This document shows, in pieces, positions 32,465 to 34,006 of a stretch of DNA of 34,006 nt (its first letter is position 1; the number at the start of each line of letters is the position of its first letter). Source of the DNA: Saccharicrinis sp. (GTDB lineage Bacteria; Bacteroidota; Bacteroidia; Bacteroidales; Marinilabiliaceae); contig JAGXIO010000247.1 in NCBI GenBank assembly GCA_024635555.1, positions 1 to 34,006 of the forward strand. Reading direction: 5' to 3'. A program made the position numbers and the translations under genes. The notes beneath the pieces were generated by a model, which saw nothing but the letters and a program-made list of their open reading frames with translations, did no database searches and was not told the origin of the DNA.

Positions 32465-32488
32465 CCCGAATCAAGTTCGGGGCAGGCT
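32465..32488. mobile_element. short palindromic insertion 2
   Basis: Twenty-four bases present only in the first copy of the unit. With its flank it forms CCCCGAA-TCAAG-TTCGGGG followed by CAGGCT, the same architecture and the same 3' tail as insertion 1 but a longer stem. Confidence 0.6.
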
Positions 32489-32610
32489 ATGTGGCAATTT
32501 AAAAATAAATTGGAGACACATGAAACGAGCCATGAGAGTGTCCTCACACAAAGGGGGAATGATTGTATTGGCGAGTTCCATATGGCAATTATGGAATCAA
32601 TTATAAACAT

Positions 32611-34006
32611 ATGAAAGCAGTTAATATTAAATACACTCTTTCTATCATCTGTTTGCTCCTGCAAGCAAGCCTTTGTTATACCCAGCTTTCGCCCGGTGAG
32701 CTCTCCAGCGCCCATGCCCACCTCGAAGGGCTTAGCAACTGTACCCAGTGCCATGTGCTCGGCGAAAAAGAAACCACTAGCAAATGTTTGAAATGTCATT
32801 CCGAGATAAAACAACTGATCGATCTGGGTAAAGGTTACCATGCTTCGGTAGAGGTGAAAGGAAACAAATGCGCCCAATGCCATGGCGAACACTTTGGACT
32901 CAATTTTAATATCATAAGGTTCGATAAAGACAAGTTTGACCATGCTTTGAGCGGCTACGAACTCCAGGGAAAACATGCAGAAATAAAATGTGCCGATTGC
33001 CATAAAAAGGATTTGATTCTCAAAAATATTTCTCAAAAAAAGAAAGGGGAAACGTATCTGGGCTTGGGAACCGAATGCCTCTCATGCCACGAAGATTTCC
33101 ACCAAAAAACCTTGTCCAACAATTGCCTTTCGTGTCACGACCAAAATGCTTTTCGGCCTGCACCGGGCTTCGACCATGGCGGCACCAAATACCCGCTGTT
33201 AGGTAAACATGCGACTGTAGATTGTGAACAGTGCCATCCTGTTAGTACCCGCGATGGCAAAGAATTTCAACAGTTTGCCGGACTCGCGTTCTCCAGTTGC
33301 ACCGATTGCCACGAGGATGTACACAACAATAAATTTGGCACAGATTGCCGAAAATGTCACAGCGAATTTTCTTTTACACAGTTAAAAGGCATGGATGCTT
33401 TTAATCACGACATTACGGATTACCCCTTGAAGGGCATGCACCAAAATGTGGATTGTAAGAAGTGCCATAAAGGGAGTTTAACGCAGGCTTTGGTGTATAA
33501 TCGATGCAGTAACTGCCATACCGATTATCATCAGCGTCAGTTTGCCCGGCAAGGTGTGTCGCCTGATTGTGCCAGTTGCCATAGCGTTGATGGGTTTGCT
33601 CCTTCAAGTTACACCATCGAACAACACGTTCGATCTGAATTTCCTTTGGAGGGTGCGCATTTGGCAACGCCCTGTTTTGCTTGTCATAAAACGGATACCG
33701 GATGGAATTTTGCCTTTGGGAATAATGAATGTACCCAGTGCCACAATAATTTTCATGAAGATGTGCTGTCCGATAAATACTTGCCCAACAACGAATGTAA
33801 TAGCTGCCATTCGGTGATGGCCTGGAACGAAATAACGTTCGACCACGACCAAACCGATTACCGCCTGCAAGGTAAGCACCTGCAAGTTACATGCAGAAGC
33901 TGCCATTTTTCGGAGGGTGAAAATGGTTTGAAACAGCAGTTTGCGGGAATCGACCCCGCTTGTGTTAATTGCCATGCCGACGAGCATTTTAAACAGTTCG
34001 ACCAAA
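32611..34006 (+). CDS. multiheme cytochrome c, 3'-truncated by window end
   Basis: An open frame of 465 codons from the ATG at 32611 to the window edge. A signal peptide (KYTLSIICLLLQASLCYTQ) is followed by 17 CxxCH haem-binding motifs (for example CTQCH, CLKCH, CAQCH, CADCH). A module repeats at least five times: F.H....Y.L.G.H..V.C..CH, as in FDHALSGYELQGKH and FDHDQTDYRLQGKH, each time followed by one or more further CxxCH sites, many continuing as CHEDFH or CHEDVH. This resembles cytochrome c3-like or extended multiheme proteins used in respiratory or extracellular electron transfer. It likely accepts electrons from the membrane complex encoded just upstream. The DNA here is richer in G+C than the pigment cluster. 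The full haem count is unknown. Confidence 0.93.
   Translation, partial: MKAVNIKYTLSIICLLLQASLCYTQLSPGELSSAHAHLEGLSNCTQCHVLGEKETTSKCLKCHSEIKQLIDLGKGYHASVEVKGNKCAQCHGEHFGLNFNIIRFDKDKFDHALSGYELQGKHAEIKCADCHKKDLILKNISQKKKGETYLGLGTECLSCHEDFHQKTLSNNCLSCHDQNAFRPAPGFDHGGTKYPLLGKHATVDCEQCHPVSTRDGKEFQQFAGLAFSSCTDCHEDVHNNKFGTDCRKCHSEFSFTQLKGMDAFNHDITDYPLKGMHQNVDCKKCHKGSLTQALVYNRCSNCHTDYHQRQFARQGVSPDCASCHSVDGFAPSSYTIEQHVRSEFPLEGAHLATPCFACHKTDTGWNFAFGNNECTQCHNNFHEDVLSDKYLPNNECNSCHSVMAWNEITFDHDQTDYRLQGKHLQVTCRSCHFSEGENGLKQQFAGIDPACVNCHADEHFKQFDQ

Larger units (their letters stand above)
32385..32609. repeat. tandem duplication of a ~90-bp unit
   Basis: Both copies begin ATGAAACGAGCC, continue through an ATGAGA..CTCACACA segment, GGCGAGTTCC and AT(G/A)TGGCAATT, and end 90 bases of homologous sequence later. 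The first copy is 135 bases because it holds two extra blocks of 21 and 24 bases. The second ends right before the ATG of the multiheme cytochrome gene at 32611, so the duplication lies in that gene's leader. Confidence 0.75.
32299..32610. other. gap: palindromic remnants and duplicated unit before the cytochrome gene
   Basis: This 312-base gap has an imperfect hairpin at 32316-32350 (GACAG with CTGTC, flanked by AGAC and GTCT), then an AT-rich stretch, then two tandem copies of a unit of about 90 bases (32385-32519 and 32520-32609) described separately. An open frame of 73 codons spans the two copies, but its residues follow the repeat and palindromes and it was not accepted as a gene. No terminator with a T-run is seen. 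Confidence 0.6.

Noticed and set aside
32385-32606. A 73-codon open frame across the duplicated unit before the cytochrome gene.
   Set aside because: Its residues simply follow the repeat and the two palindromes, it resembles no protein I know, and the same unit is read equally well in another frame.
32431-33036. A 201-codon minus-strand frame over the start of the multiheme cytochrome gene.
   Set aside because: It is a shadow of the cytochrome frame, whose CxxCH motifs and signal peptide are unmistakable.

Overview
The window looks like a chromosomal segment of a Bacteroidota bacterium, possibly of the Marinilabiliales/Bacteroidales type, though that rank is a guess. Supporting signs are AT-rich DNA, weak or absent Shine-Dalgarno sequences, a TTTG / TAnnTTTG-like promoter candidate, short palindromic intergenic repeats and the gene content. 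No tRNA, rRNA or CRISPR array was recognised.

Layout. (1) 1-1383: the end of a SixA-type histidine phosphatase gene, converging on a phosphatidylserine decarboxylase gene (minus strand). (2) 1635-29651: about 28 kb of plus-strand genes forming an aryl-polyene / flexirubin-type pigment cluster. It opens with a tyrosine ammonia-lyase and a ketoreductase. Next come a ketosynthase, acyl carrier protein (ACP), LpxL-like acyltransferase, methyltransferase, dehydratase, a secreted unknown, thioesterase, second ketosynthase, half-ketosynthase and second ACP. After a repeat spacer lie a third ketosynthase and a chain-length-factor-like protein. After another repeat spacer is a transport and surface block: polysaccharide deacetylase, LolA-like carrier, lipoprotein, second dehydratase, glycosyltransferase-DUF2062, a giant MMPL exporter fused to an acyltransferase and a methyltransferase, and two tandem FAD oxidoreductases. 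Then follow a membrane-anchored C45-type acyltransferase, two small secreted proteins, a PaaK-like acyl-activating enzyme and a PlsC-like acyltransferase. (3) 29659-29948: a decayed nitroreductase fragment and a terminator. (4) 30095-34006: a redox locus with a membrane cytochrome-b-like protein, a ferredoxin-flavoprotein and a multiheme cytochrome c with at least 17 CxxCH motifs that runs off the window.

How the cluster probably works (inference from family knowledge). The ammonia-lyase makes 4-coumarate from tyrosine and the PaaK-like enzyme activates it. Two ACPs, three active ketosynthases, ketosynthase-like partners lacking catalytic residues, one ketoreductase and two hot-dog dehydratases then build a conjugated polyene on this aryl starter. 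A methyltransferase decorates the ring. Acyltransferases attach the chain to a lipid or glycan, and an MMPL / LolA-like / lipoprotein set carries it to the outer membrane. The darA/darB genes for the dialkylresorcinol half of true flexirubins were not seen.

The points most worth a second look are the three-domain MMPL-PlsC-methyltransferase fusion, the complementary loss of one catalytic residue in each of the two dehydratases, the apparently permuted flavoprotein, and a duplicated 90-bp unit in front of the multiheme cytochrome gene in which one copy carries two short palindromic insertions.
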